From contig CAJOMU010000008.1 of assembly GCA_905235735.1 (NCBI GenBank), forward strand, positions 1 to 64,000: a DNA stretch of 64,000 nt. Reading direction: 5' to 3'. The stretch comes from an uncultured Synergistales bacterium. GTDB lineage: Bacteria; Synergistota; Synergistia; Synergistales; Aminobacteriaceae. Below are positions 1 to 7,463 of the stretch, in pieces (position 1 is the first letter of the stretch; every line of letters begins with the position of its first letter). The translations under genes were made by a program, and so were the position numbers. Under the pieces are notes generated by a model. The model made no database searches and had not been told where the DNA came from. It saw only the letters and a list, made by a program, of their open reading frames with translations.

Positions 1-1
1 G

Positions 2-172
2 CCAGAAGATTCATCAGAAACCCCAGAAGATAGTGAAACTCCCGGAGACAGTGAGGAACCGAGTGGAAATATTAACATTCCTGGTTCATCCGGCGGCGGC
101 GGGTGCACAATGGGATTTGGTGCATTTGCGTTAATTGGTCTTGCAGTTCTCATCATTCGCAAGGACAGATAA
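2..172 (+). CDS. C-terminal end of a surface protein with Synergist-CTERM sorting signal (partial)
   Basis: Only the last 56 codons are in the window; the gene continues to the left. The visible part is an acidic Pro/Ser/Glu/Asp-rich linker (EDSSETPEDSETPGDSEEP), then SSGGGGCTMGF, a hydrophobic helix (about 16 residues) and a basic end (RKDR). This tripartite tail is the Synergist-CTERM type seen in Synergistetes exported proteins, which is thought to be processed at the membrane like other CTERM signals. The linker suggests a stalk that holds an N-terminal domain away from the membrane. The function of the missing domain is unknown. A second protein with the same tail lies at 57662-60040. 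Confidence 0.85.
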   Translation, partial: PEDSSETPEDSETPGDSEEPSGNINIPGSSGGGGCTMGFGAFALIGLAVLIIRKDR

Positions 173-188
173 CAGGCAAAAATATTTC

Positions 189-221
189 GCAGGGGAGGTT
201 CAAAATCTCTCCTGCTTTTTT
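189..221 (+). terminator. Rho-independent terminator after the surface-protein gene
   Basis: GCAGGGGAG pairs with CTCTCCTGC around an 8-9 base loop and is followed by six T. It lies 17 bases after the stop codon of the first gene and ends just before the convergent deacetylase gene. Confidence 0.85.
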
Positions 222-226
222 GATTC

Positions 227-1174
227 TCACTGTTTACCCGTGAATCGATTCTTTCTTCCTGTTCCGTCAATCCCGTACTTCTTATCCAGAGCGTAGTTAT
301 CTTTCGGTGTCGTAAAATATCCGTCTCTCACTGTCTCAGGTTCCCCCATAGTCAGCAATTCACTCACACTAACGAAGATATATCCGTCAGTCTCAAGTTC
401 ATTCACGAGTTCACGCAATAGATTCAATGTTCCCTTCGGCACAAGATTTGCATGAAACAGCAATATACTTCCCGGTCTGGTCATCTTCGCGACACGTTTC
501 GCACTCTTCTTCGCACGATTCAGATTCGTATTGTCCCCTGCTTCCGCCGCTACGTCCCATTGAATTACACGAAGGCCAAGCTCAGCAATAATCTTCAGTG
601 CACGTTCACTGCTCCTGCCATACGGAAGCCTGAATAGTAACGGCACATCATCTCCTGCATCAATTCCGGCCTCCTCTCGAAGCAATTCATATTCTGCCTG
701 CGTCCATAGGATTTGCGACCGCAGTCCGTCATCTGAAAGCAATGCACAGTTCCCGTGAGACCAGTTATGATTTGCAATCTCAAAGATACCTTCATTCATT
801 ATCTGCTTAACACGTCTCGAATGTGTACGCATCCATTTCCCTCCCATGAATAACGTTGCAGGGATATTGCGTTCTCTCAGAAAGTTAATCACGTTCATAT
901 CACAGCCGGTTGTTGTTGTGTCGAGTTCACACATATCGAATGTCAATGCAACTGCTTTCGTATCATCTGAAAGTCTAACGCGGCGTATTATTCCCTCGTT
1001 TGATTTGAGAGGTGGGAGTTCATGAATTGGTTTTAGTCTTTCAGGTGGATTTGAATTGTTCGCGATTGCTCTTCGTGAATCAAGTTTATCCTGCGTCCAT
1101 TCATCTGCATGTGCGGTTGATGATGCGAGTATGAAGATTAGAAGTGAAGTAAGTAATTTTGTCTTGGCCTTCAT
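227..1174 (-). CDS. Polysaccharide deacetylase (NodB domain, exported)
   Basis: 315-residue protein of the carbohydrate esterase 4 / NodB family, predicted to remove N- or O-acetyl groups from a cell-wall or extracellular glycan. It has an N-terminal signal peptide (hydrophobic LLTSLLIFILASSTAHA) and so should act outside the inner membrane. Family motifs in order are ALTFDMCE, ANHNWSHGN (metal-binding His pair), RLPYG, IQWDVAAE and ILLFHAN. Motif 1 reads TFDMCE instead of the usual TFDDG, a form also found in a NodB subfamily with GGKWM after it (GGKWMRTH here). Metal binding is therefore likely through Asp and the two His, but the usual second Asp is missing. The gene stands alone, with AAGGAG before the ATG and a promoter region shared with the divergent Mrr-like gene. 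Confidence 0.85.
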   Translation of the reverse strand: MKAKTKLLTSLLIFILASSTAHADEWTQDKLDSRRAIANNSNPPERLKPIHELPPLKSNEGIIRRVRLSDDTKAVALTFDMCELDTTTTGCDMNVINFLRERNIPATLFMGGKWMRTHSRRVKQIMNEGIFEIANHNWSHGNCALLSDDGLRSQILWTQAEYELLREEAGIDAGDDVPLLFRLPYGRSSERALKIIAELGLRVIQWDVAAEAGDNTNLNRAKKSAKRVAKMTRPGSILLFHANLVPKGTLNLLRELVNELETDGYIFVSVSELLTMGEPETVRDGYFTTPKDNYALDKKYGIDGTGRKNRFTGKQ

Positions 1175-1268
1175 GTTTGTGTTCTCCTTCTTAATGGTCT
1201 ATAAGTTATTATATATAGTATAATTTTTTCATCACTAATCTTTCAATTTTTACAGAGGTGAATATATT
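1175..1268. promoter_or_regulatory. Divergent promoter region
   Basis: AT-rich spacer between two divergent genes. A TATAAT at 1219-1224 faces the Mrr-like gene. The minus strand carries TATAAT at 1208-1213 facing the deacetylase. Neither has a clear -35 box. Ribosome sites are AGAGGTG before 1269 and AAGGAG before 1174. Confidence 0.5.
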
Positions 1269-2450
1269 ATGCCTTTGCCAGATACTAAAGACATCTACAT
1301 ACCATTGCTTGATGCTTTACGAGATGAGGCACCACATAATTTATCGATAAATGATTTGACGAAAATAGCGGCGGAACATTTCGGTTTAATTGGCTTGTCG
1401 TTAGTCGATAAGAATTTATTCAAGCAGAAGGTTACGCACGCTAAGAATGAATTGAAGAAGAAGAAATATCTGACTAATCCGTCAAATAACATGTACATCA
1501 TAACGTCATCGGGTTTGGATTATCTCAGCAATCCCCACGAAGATGAAGATGAAGAGGCAGTAACAGTCCCAGAAGCATTTGAACCTGAACCTGAAGCTGA
1601 ACCAGAGGAACATGAAGAAGTTGAAGAGATTGAAGAGGTTGAAGAAGTGCCAGATGAAGATGACGGTATACAGATTGAAGATGAACCGGTTGAAGATGAA
1701 CCAGAAATCGAACCTGAACCCGAAATTGAAACAGTGCCAGAGGTAGAACCTGAACCTGAATCTCAACCTGAACTTGAGCCTGAACCTCAACCTGAGCCTG
1801 AACCTGAGCCTGAGATTGAACCTGAACCTCAACCTGAAATTGAACCTGAACCCGAACCCGAAATTGAAACAGAACCGGAAGAAATTCCAGAAACAGAATC
1901 AAATGAAGAAAATGAGAGTATCGCCATGAATGAGAATCAATCAATAGGAATAGAAGACGCAATCAGAATACACAACGAAGATTTAGCAGAAAAAGTTCTG
2001 TCTGGAATGTCTGAACTTCCGGCAGAAATGTTTGAAGTATTCGTGATAGATCTGCTCTCGAAAATGGGTTATCGTGCATTTCATAACGCACGCTACACGT
2101 CAGAGGAAACTGGGAGCAGTCTGATTCACGGAGTAATCATTGACGACAAGACAGGAGCACCGATATACATTCATGCACGTAAATCATCACAGAATAAGAC
2201 GATTGGACGTGCGGATATGCAGGACTTCATTGATGCGTTATCGGACAAAGGCAGAAAGGGAATATTCGCGACTACAGCAAAATTCTCTGAACAGGCAGAA
2301 GTTCTCGCCAATGATGAACGTATAATGCTGATTGACGGGACAAAACTTGCCGGACTGATGATAGCACATAATTTCTGCGTGAAAGTTGAGAAGGTCTACG
2401 AAATAAAAGAATTCGACAGTGAAAGTTTCAGCGAGTACCAGAAGCAATGA
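1269..2450 (+). CDS. Mrr-like restriction endonuclease fold protein with Glu/Pro-rich linker
   Basis: 393 residues in three parts. Residues 1 to about 90 resemble the winged-helix N-terminal domain of Mrr-type nucleases. Residues about 95 to 220 are an extremely acidic, Pro-rich repeat ([13 protein letters not shown] and similar). Residues about 245 to 390 resemble the Mrr catalytic domain ([19 protein letters not shown] ... [10 protein letters not shown] ... [10 protein letters not shown]). Where active Mrr domains show IDG ... IQAKR, this one has IHG (about residue 288) and IYIHARK, so both the acidic residue and the QxK pair look replaced. It may bind DNA without cutting it. It overlaps rimO by four bases (ATGA) and so is translationally coupled to housekeeping genes, which is not the context of a typical restriction system. 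DNA binding is inferred from the fold only. Confidence 0.7.
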   Translation: MPLPDTKDIYIPLLDALRDEAPHNLSINDLTKIAAEHFGLIGLSLVDKNLFKQKVTHAKNELKKKKYLTNPSNNMYIITSSGLDYLSNPHEDEDEEAVTVPEAFEPEPEAEPEEHEEVEEIEEVEEVPDEDDGIQIEDEPVEDEPEIEPEPEIETVPEVEPEPESQPELEPEPQPEPEPEPEIEPEPQPEIEPEPEPEIETEPEEIPETESNEENESIAMNENQSIGIEDAIRIHNEDLAEKVLSGMSELPAEMFEVFVIDLLSKMGYRAFHNARYTSEETGSSLIHGVIIDDKTGAPIYIHARKSSQNKTIGRADMQDFIDALSDKGRKGIFATTAKFSEQAEVLANDERIMLIDGTKLAGLMIAHNFCVKVEKVYEIKEFDSESFSEYQKQ

Positions 2451-3733
2451 AGATATTTGTGCTCAGTATGGGCTGTGCAAAGAATACGGCAGACAGTGAA
2501 CACCTTACAGCACAGTTAATCGAATGCGGGCATGAATTAGTTGATAATGTGAGTGATGCTGACACTGCGATAATCAACACATGCGGATTCATTCAGGATG
2601 CGGTGAAGGAGAACATAGATGCGATAATTGACCTTGAGAACCTGAAGAGTGAAGGCAGACTCAAAAAGATTATCCTTGCAGGTTGTCTCGTGAATCGATA
2701 TGAGACTGAACTGAAGAATGAATTTTCAGAGAGTGTTGATTTGTTTGTACGTTCTGAGGAATGGAACAGGATAATTCAGTTTCTCGGAGGAAATTCAAAC
2801 GCTAACTGCAAGACCATATCACCCGCACTCAATAAAAATTTCTGGACACGTTACCTAAAGATTTCAGAAGGGTGCAATACGTTATGTTCATACTGTGCGA
2901 TTCCGATGATACGCGGTAGACTGCGAAGCGTACCCTTGAAGACGCTGATTGATGAGGCGTTGATGTTATGTGCGTCTGGTGCGAAGGAACTCTGTATTGT
3001 CGGGCAGGATTTGACGGTTTACGGTTCTGACATTCACACTAACCTTCAGGAATTGATTCACGAACTCAACCGCGAACTCCCAAAAGGAATATGGCTGAGG
3101 CTGTTATATCTTCACCCCAACAGAGTAGATGAGGCACTGATAGATTTCCTGATAAATCATGAGAAGGTGATTCATTATCTCGATATTCCTATACAGCATG
3201 TTGACCCCGATATACTTTCATTGATGAACAGGCCATGCTCTAGCGGACACATGCAGAAGATATTCAGATACATTCGGAGCATAGATGAACTATTCACATT
3301 ACGCACAACAATCATGACAGGTTTTCCGTCAGAGACCGAAGAGAATTTTGAACGTGTGATTGATTTCATGAATGAGATTGAGTTCGACAGACTGGGAGCA
3401 TTCGTGTATTCCCCCGAAGAAGGAACGAAAGCGGCCAAGCTCAAAGGCAAGGTGTCAAAGAATGTTGCAGAGTCGAGATGTGCCAGACTTATGGAGGAAC
3501 AGAGCAGAATATCTCATGAGAGAAGTGAATTGTTCATCGGGCGTGAACTTGATGTGATGATTGAAGATATTGATGATGAATCTCATGAAGTCTGGGGACG
3601 AAGCTATCGTGATGCACCAGAGGTTGACGGTCTCGTATGCGTGTCTGGTCTCAATGGTGCTAGTCTTGGTGATGTCGTGAGAGCGAAGATATATGATTGC
3701 AATGAAAATGACTTATTTGGAGAAGTGATTTAA
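2447..3733 (+). CDS. rimO: Ribosomal protein S12 methylthiotransferase RimO
   Basis: 428-residue radical-SAM methylthiotransferase predicted to add a methylthio group to the conserved Asp of ribosomal protein S12. The N-terminal MTTase domain has the three Cys for the auxiliary cluster at residues 10 (SMGCAKN), 46 (NTCGF) and 80 (AGCLV). The radical-SAM CxxxCxxC lies at 143, 147 and 150 ([10 protein letters not shown]). A C-terminal TRAM-like domain ends the protein. SMGCAKN without further insertion and the short N-terminal domain favour RimO over the tRNA enzyme MiaB. It overlaps the preceding gene by four bases, and pgpA starts directly after its stop. Confidence 0.9.
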   Translation: MKIFVLSMGCAKNTADSEHLTAQLIECGHELVDNVSDADTAIINTCGFIQDAVKENIDAIIDLENLKSEGRLKKIILAGCLVNRYETELKNEFSESVDLFVRSEEWNRIIQFLGGNSNANCKTISPALNKNFWTRYLKISEGCNTLCSYCAIPMIRGRLRSVPLKTLIDEALMLCASGAKELCIVGQDLTVYGSDIHTNLQELIHELNRELPKGIWLRLLYLHPNRVDEALIDFLINHEKVIHYLDIPIQHVDPDILSLMNRPCSSGHMQKIFRYIRSIDELFTLRTTIMTGFPSETEENFERVIDFMNEIEFDRLGAFVYSPEEGTKAAKLKGKVSKNVAESRCARLMEEQSRISHERSELFIGRELDVMIEDIDDESHEVWGRSYRDAPEVDGLVCVSGLNGASLGDVVRAKIYDCNENDLFGEVI

Positions 3734-4234
3734 TTGACTGAAGAAATGAAAAATAAGGAGAAACCGTTTTATGTATGGATTGCGAGCGTATTCGGACTTG
3801 GATTTATACCTTCAGGAATGCCCGGCACAGTGAGTTCTGCTGCTGCATGTATTGTGAGCATATTCGTTGATGTTCCGATGTGGGCGATACTCGCAGTTAC
3901 GATTATAGGTGTATGGTCTACGGGAATGTCAGAGAAATTCTACGGCATGAAAGACCCTAGCTTCCTGAATATTGATGAAGTACCCGGAATGTGGCTTACG
4001 CTTTATCTTTTGCCGAAGGGATTCATCATACCCGGATTCTTTCTGTTCAGACTGATTGATATTCTGAAACCGTTTCCAGTCTGCACAATGGAAAAATTGC
4101 CGGGCGGATGGGGAATAATGGCAGATGATGTTGTTGGAGGCATAATGAGCAACATAATACTTCAGTTCCTTAATGCGTATCTTTATCATGCAGGCTGGAT
4201 GTTTCCATTGATTGAAGGGTTGATTGCGAGATGA
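3734..4234 (+). CDS. pgpA: Phosphatidylglycerophosphatase A
   Basis: 166-residue membrane phosphatase that converts phosphatidylglycerophosphate to phosphatidylglycerol in the inner membrane. The PgpA signature runs from GLGFIPSGMPGTVSSA through NIDEVPGMW (the acidic IDE motif) to MADDVVGG. Several hydrophobic segments are visible. The start is read as a TTG directly abutting the rimO stop, with GGAG 11 bases upstream; an ATG four codons later (3746) lacks its own ribosome site. The end overlaps the next gene by ATGA. rimO-pgpA-pncC-recA is a recurrent gene order in related bacteria. Confidence 0.88.
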   Translation: MTEEMKNKEKPFYVWIASVFGLGFIPSGMPGTVSSAAACIVSIFVDVPMWAILAVTIIGVWSTGMSEKFYGMKDPSFLNIDEVPGMWLTLYLLPKGFIIPGFFLFRLIDILKPFPVCTMEKLPGGWGIMADDVVGGIMSNIILQFLNAYLYHAGWMFPLIEGLIAR

Positions 4235-4716
4235 ACAGTACATTATCAGAGGCGGAAGCTGTACTGAAGGAGGCACGCATAAAGGGCGTAAGGATTGCAT
4301 GTGCTGAATCATGTACTGGAGGCATGGTGAGTTCAGCACTGACAGATATAGCAGGAAGTTCTGATGTCTTCAATGGATCAGCGGTAACGTACAGCAATGA
4401 GGCCAAGATGAAGATACTCGGAGTGAAAGGAGAAACATTAAAACAATTCGGTGCAGTGAGTTCAGAATGTGCGGTTGAAATGGCAGAAGGAGCACTGAGA
4501 ATTTACGATGCTGATTATGCAGTATCTACTACAGGAATAGCCGGGCCTGACGGAGGAAGTGAATCAAAACCTGTTGGGACTGTATGGTTTGGTATTGCAT
4601 CGAAGAACGGAGAATCACATTCATTCATTGAGAAATTTCAGGGGAATCGCGGAGAAGTAAGAAGAAGTGCGGTACGATTTGCATTATGTGAACTGTTGAA
4701 GATGATTCACGGATAA
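4231..4716 (+). CDS. pncC: CinA C-terminal domain: nicotinamide-nucleotide amidohydrolase
   Basis: 161-residue stand-alone CinA C-terminal domain, predicted to deamidate nicotinamide mononucleotide to nicotinate mononucleotide for NAD recycling. It shows CAESCTGGMVSSALTDIAGSS (catalytic Ser in ESCTGG), the YSNEAK segment and TTGIAGPDGGS. The N-terminal COG1058 domain present in full-length CinA is absent. It overlaps pgpA by four bases and precedes recA by about 70 bases, the common cinA-recA neighbourhood. Confidence 0.9.
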   Translation: MNSTLSEAEAVLKEARIKGVRIACAESCTGGMVSSALTDIAGSSDVFNGSAVTYSNEAKMKILGVKGETLKQFGAVSSECAVEMAEGALRIYDADYAVSTTGIAGPDGGSESKPVGTVWFGIASKNGESHSFIEKFQGNRGEVRRSAVRFALCELLKMIHG

Positions 4717-4734
4717 ATTATGAACATAATGCTG

Positions 4735-4740
4735 TATACT
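4735..4740 (+). promoter_or_regulatory. recA: Probable recA promoter -10 element
   Basis: TATACT preceded by TGC (extended -10 form, TGnTATACT), about 45 bases before the recA start. No convincing -35 or LexA box was found. Confidence 0.4.
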
Positions 4741-4785
4741 TAGCGGGCACAAAAATTTTAGATTCATAACAGGAGCGTGATTACT

Positions 4786-5946
4786 CTGGCTAAAACTGTG
4801 AAAAAACCTGCTCAAACACGTGAGGAAATTCTCGCTGAAGCAATCGGTGATATTCGTAGCAAATTCGGAGACGGCGCAATAATGAGACTCGGCGATACCG
4901 CAAAGAAAAATGTTGAAATCATCTCCAGCGGCGTTTTACCTCTCGATGTCGCTCTCGGTATAGGCGGTTATCCAAAAGGCAGAATCGTTGAGATTTTCGG
5001 CCCTGAAGGTTCAGGCAAAACTACAATAGCGTTATGTGCAATCGCAGAAGCTCAAAAAGCAGGAGGCATCGCGGCATTCATTGATGCTGAACACGCATTA
5101 GATCCGCATATGGCAATGACACTCGGCGTTGATGTCGAGAATTTATATCTCGCACAGCCTGACAGCGGTGAACAGGCACTCTATATTCTTGACCAGATGG
5201 TTCGTACTGGTGCAGTCGATATTGTAGTTGTCGATTCAGTCGCGGCATTAACACCTCAGGCAGAAATTGACGGCAGAATAGGTGAAAGTCAGTTAGGATT
5301 GCAGGCTCGCTTGATGTCATATTCACTGAGACGGCTTGCCGCAATAATCTCTAAAACTAACTGCATCGTAATCTTCATCAACCAGTTACGCGCTATGATC
5401 TCAACAGGTTACGCTCCAGGCCCAAGCGAAACTACAACGGGAGGACGTGCATTGAAGTTTTACGCTTCAGTGAGGCTTGAAGTCAGACGCGGGAAGAAAC
5501 TCGATAAAGGAGATATAACTATAGGACATGAATTGTATCTGAAGGTCGTGAAGAATAAACTTGCTCCTCCTTTCAGAGTTGGACATGCGAGTTTGATTTA
5601 CGGCAAAGGTATTCCTATGGGAGTTGCTGTTGTTGACATGGCCATAGACTACAACGTAATCAACAAGAAAGGTTCATGGCTGACGTATAAAGGTGAGACA
5701 CTGGGACAAGGAAAAGAGACCGTAGCAAAATTACTCTCGGAGAATAAAGCGTTACAGGACGAAATAGTGAAGCAAATCATGACCGAAGTTGGAAAGGGAA
5801 TCGGATTCGTTCCAGAGGCCGGAGAAATGAATCACAGCGATGAAGAAGATGATGAATCTGTGATTGATGACACGAGTGAAAGACTTTCAGATGATAACGA
5901 TGAAGGAATTCTTGAAATTTCAGATTCAGACACAGACACAGAATAA
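4786..5946 (+). CDS. recA: Recombinase RecA
   Basis: RecA, the ATP-dependent strand-exchange protein of homologous recombination and trigger of LexA cleavage. Walker A is GPEGSGKTT, followed by IVVVDSVAALTP (Walker B region). The L2 loop region contains GPSETTTGGRALKFYASVR, in which the segment before ETTTGG is one residue longer than the common form. The C-terminal tail is strongly acidic. No ATG fits the start. A GTG at 4777 is only one base from AGGAG (4771-4775) and is an unlikely start. CTG at 4786 lies 10 bases from it and would begin M-A-K-T, as RecA proteins often do, so CTG is preferred. Length from there is 386 residues. No recX follows. Confidence 0.93.
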   Translation: MAKTVKKPAQTREEILAEAIGDIRSKFGDGAIMRLGDTAKKNVEIISSGVLPLDVALGIGGYPKGRIVEIFGPEGSGKTTIALCAIAEAQKAGGIAAFIDAEHALDPHMAMTLGVDVENLYLAQPDSGEQALYILDQMVRTGAVDIVVVDSVAALTPQAEIDGRIGESQLGLQARLMSYSLRRLAAIISKTNCIVIFINQLRAMISTGYAPGPSETTTGGRALKFYASVRLEVRRGKKLDKGDITIGHELYLKVVKNKLAPPFRVGHASLIYGKGIPMGVAVVDMAIDYNVINKKGSWLTYKGETLGQGKETVAKLLSENKALQDEIVKQIMTEVGKGIGFVPEAGEMNHSDEEDDESVIDDTSERLSDDNDEGILEISDSDTDTE

Positions 5947-5963
5947 CGAACAATAAAGATAAG

Positions 5964-5992
5964 CCCTGCCGTTAAAGACAGGGTTTTATTTT
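5964..5992 (+). terminator. Terminator after recA
   Basis: CCCTG and CAGGG pair around a 10-base loop, followed by TTTTATTTT. The stem is short, but the position between recA and a convergent gene fits. It may also serve the minus-strand gene. Confidence 0.6.
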
Positions 5993-5996
5993 GCCT

Positions 5997-6329
5997 TTAC
6001 AGGCTCTCTTTGTGCTCGTAGATAAATGAACCGGCCTGACATGCAGGACAGAAACAATATTTTCCTCCAGCCGCTTTAAATTCATGGCCACGCTTCGCCA
6101 TCTCTGCGGCACGTTCTGCACCGAAAACTTTCCTGCCCATATCAGACTCAGCAAATCCAATCGTCTCATCAATCGTGCTGACGTGAGTCTCAAGTGCCTT
6201 CAGTAAAGCATTAGCTGAAGCCTTGTCCTGTGCCTTCAGATATGCCTCTGCAGCAGCCTTAACTTCGGGATTGCATGTCGGAGCAGCAATCAGTTCATTG
6301 ACCTTCGCAATGATTTCGTTTTTATTCAT
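5997..6329 (-). CDS. Small conserved protein with CxCPAC motif
   Basis: 110-residue, mostly helical, Ala/Lys/Glu-rich soluble protein ending in GGKYCFCPACQAG and a short tail. Similar small proteins with a C-terminal CxCxxC occur in anaerobic gut bacteria and are sometimes labelled Hsp90-like, but this sequence has no Hsp90 features. The Cys cluster could bind a metal or act in redox chemistry. The gene stands alone, with GGAGGTG before its ATG and its own short leader, and is convergent with recA. The function is not known. Confidence 0.7.
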   Translation of the reverse strand: MNKNEIIAKVNELIAAPTCNPEVKAAAEAYLKAQDKASANALLKALETHVSTIDETIGFAESDMGRKVFGAERAAEMAKRGHEFKAAGGKYCFCPACQAGSFIYEHKESL

Positions 6330-6394
6330 GGATTAAAACACCTCCGTAAAAATTTCTATTATTATGCCACAAAATTTAACTAGTATGTGATAAG

Positions 6395-6400
6395 TATAAT
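6395..6400 (+). promoter_or_regulatory. Candidate -10 element for the oxidoreductase gene
   Basis: TATAAT about 35 bases before the ATG at 6435. Because it lies downstream of the alternative GTG at 6387, it argues that translation starts at 6435. No good -35 box is visible. Confidence 0.4.
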
Positions 6401-6434
6401 AAAACGTTTTCACAGGGAAGGATATTTTTTCATC

Positions 6435-7412
6435 ATGACAGACCGAACAGAAAGACCCGTTAAGATAGGAGTTGTAGGTGTAGGTCATTTAGGACAGCAT
6501 CACGCAAGAATATATACAGAACTTCTTGACGCAAGGCTTTCAGGAGTAGCAGACAGCAATTTAGAACGAGCACACTTCATCGGAGGCAATCTCGGAGTAC
6601 CCGCATATAATTCACTCGAAGAACTAATCACAAAGAAATCTCCCGATGCAATTTCAATCGTAGTACCCACAAGTCAGCATTACACAATAGCAAAGGCAGC
6701 ACTCGAAGCAGGAATACATGTTCTTGTTGAGAAGCCCGTTACAATGAGACCAGAAGAAGCAGGTGAACTATTAGATATAGCATCAAAGAATGATTTAGTT
6801 TTTCAGGTTGGACATATCGAACGCTTCAACAGTGCTGTACGTTACATCTCACAGATGCAGTGTGAACCCGTATATCTTGATTCGAGACGTACAGGCCCAT
6901 TCACAGGACGAATCAATGATGTAGGAGTTGTACTCGACCTTATGATTCATGACATCGATATTATCATGTCCCTCGTAAAGTCTAAAATCTCTCGCATTGC
7001 CGCAACTGGTGCATGTATATTCTCGGAGCATGAGGACATTGCAGACGCACAGATTACGTTTGAGAACGGTGTACTAGCACATATACTCGTGAGCAGGTGT
7101 GCAGAGAAGAAATGCAGACAGCTTGAGATAGTAGAACGTGAACGTCAGATTACAATTAACTATGAGCTTCAGACAGTTCAGATTTCGCGTTGTGTGAATA
7201 ACCCTGAAGGACAAGTTGAGATTCGTGAATGTCCTGTATTCCCCAGAAGTGAACCTTTGAAACTTGAACTCGCTGATTTCATTCGATGCGTAAAGGAGAG
7301 AAGACAGCCCGTAGTTGGAGGTTACGAGGGGAAACGTGCGCTTGAAGTTGCAGTAGAGATACTCAGACAGATTCATGATAGCAGAAATGAAAATGCACAG
7401 GCCGTTTCATAA
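6435..7412 (+). CDS. Gfo/Idh/MocA family oxidoreductase
   Basis: 325-residue NAD(P)-dependent sugar dehydrogenase-type enzyme. The N-terminal Rossmann fold has GVVGVGHLGQHHAR (GxGxxG), and the family motif is VEKPVTMRPEEA (the Lys is the usual catalytic base). LMIHDIDI supplies a conserved His-Asp pair before the C-terminal domain. The substrate cannot be deduced. Synergistetes and related bacteria carry such enzymes near lipid A genes, where they oxidise UDP-GlcNAc, but no lpx gene is present here. The gene is monocistronic, with a terminator just after it. The start is taken as ATG 6435 because TATAAT at 6395-6400 lies inside the longer GTG version. Confidence 0.82.
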   Translation: MTDRTERPVKIGVVGVGHLGQHHARIYTELLDARLSGVADSNLERAHFIGGNLGVPAYNSLEELITKKSPDAISIVVPTSQHYTIAKAALEAGIHVLVEKPVTMRPEEAGELLDIASKNDLVFQVGHIERFNSAVRYISQMQCEPVYLDSRRTGPFTGRINDVGVVLDLMIHDIDIIMSLVKSKISRIAATGACIFSEHEDIADAQITFENGVLAHILVSRCAEKKCRQLEIVERERQITINYELQTVQISRCVNNPEGQVEIRECPVFPRSEPLKLELADFIRCVKERRQPVVGGYEGKRALEVAVEILRQIHDSRNENAQAVS

Positions 7413-7423
7413 TAAAAAATTAA

Positions 7424-7451
7424 CCCCTCTCACTAATGGGAGGGGCTTTTA
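7424..7451. terminator. Bidirectional terminator
   Basis: CCCCTCT ... GGGAGGGG hairpin with a T-rich run on the plus side and AATTTTTTATT on the minus side, between two convergent genes. Confidence 0.8.
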
Positions 7452-7463
7452 ATTTTCTGTCGA

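Noticed and set aside
1506-1962. Long open frames antisense to the Mrr-like gene
   Set aside because: They arise from the low-complexity Glu/Pro codon repeat and have no ribosome site.
6387-6434. GTG start for the oxidoreductase gene
   Set aside because: It lies upstream of the likely -10 box, and the added residues do not resemble the family.
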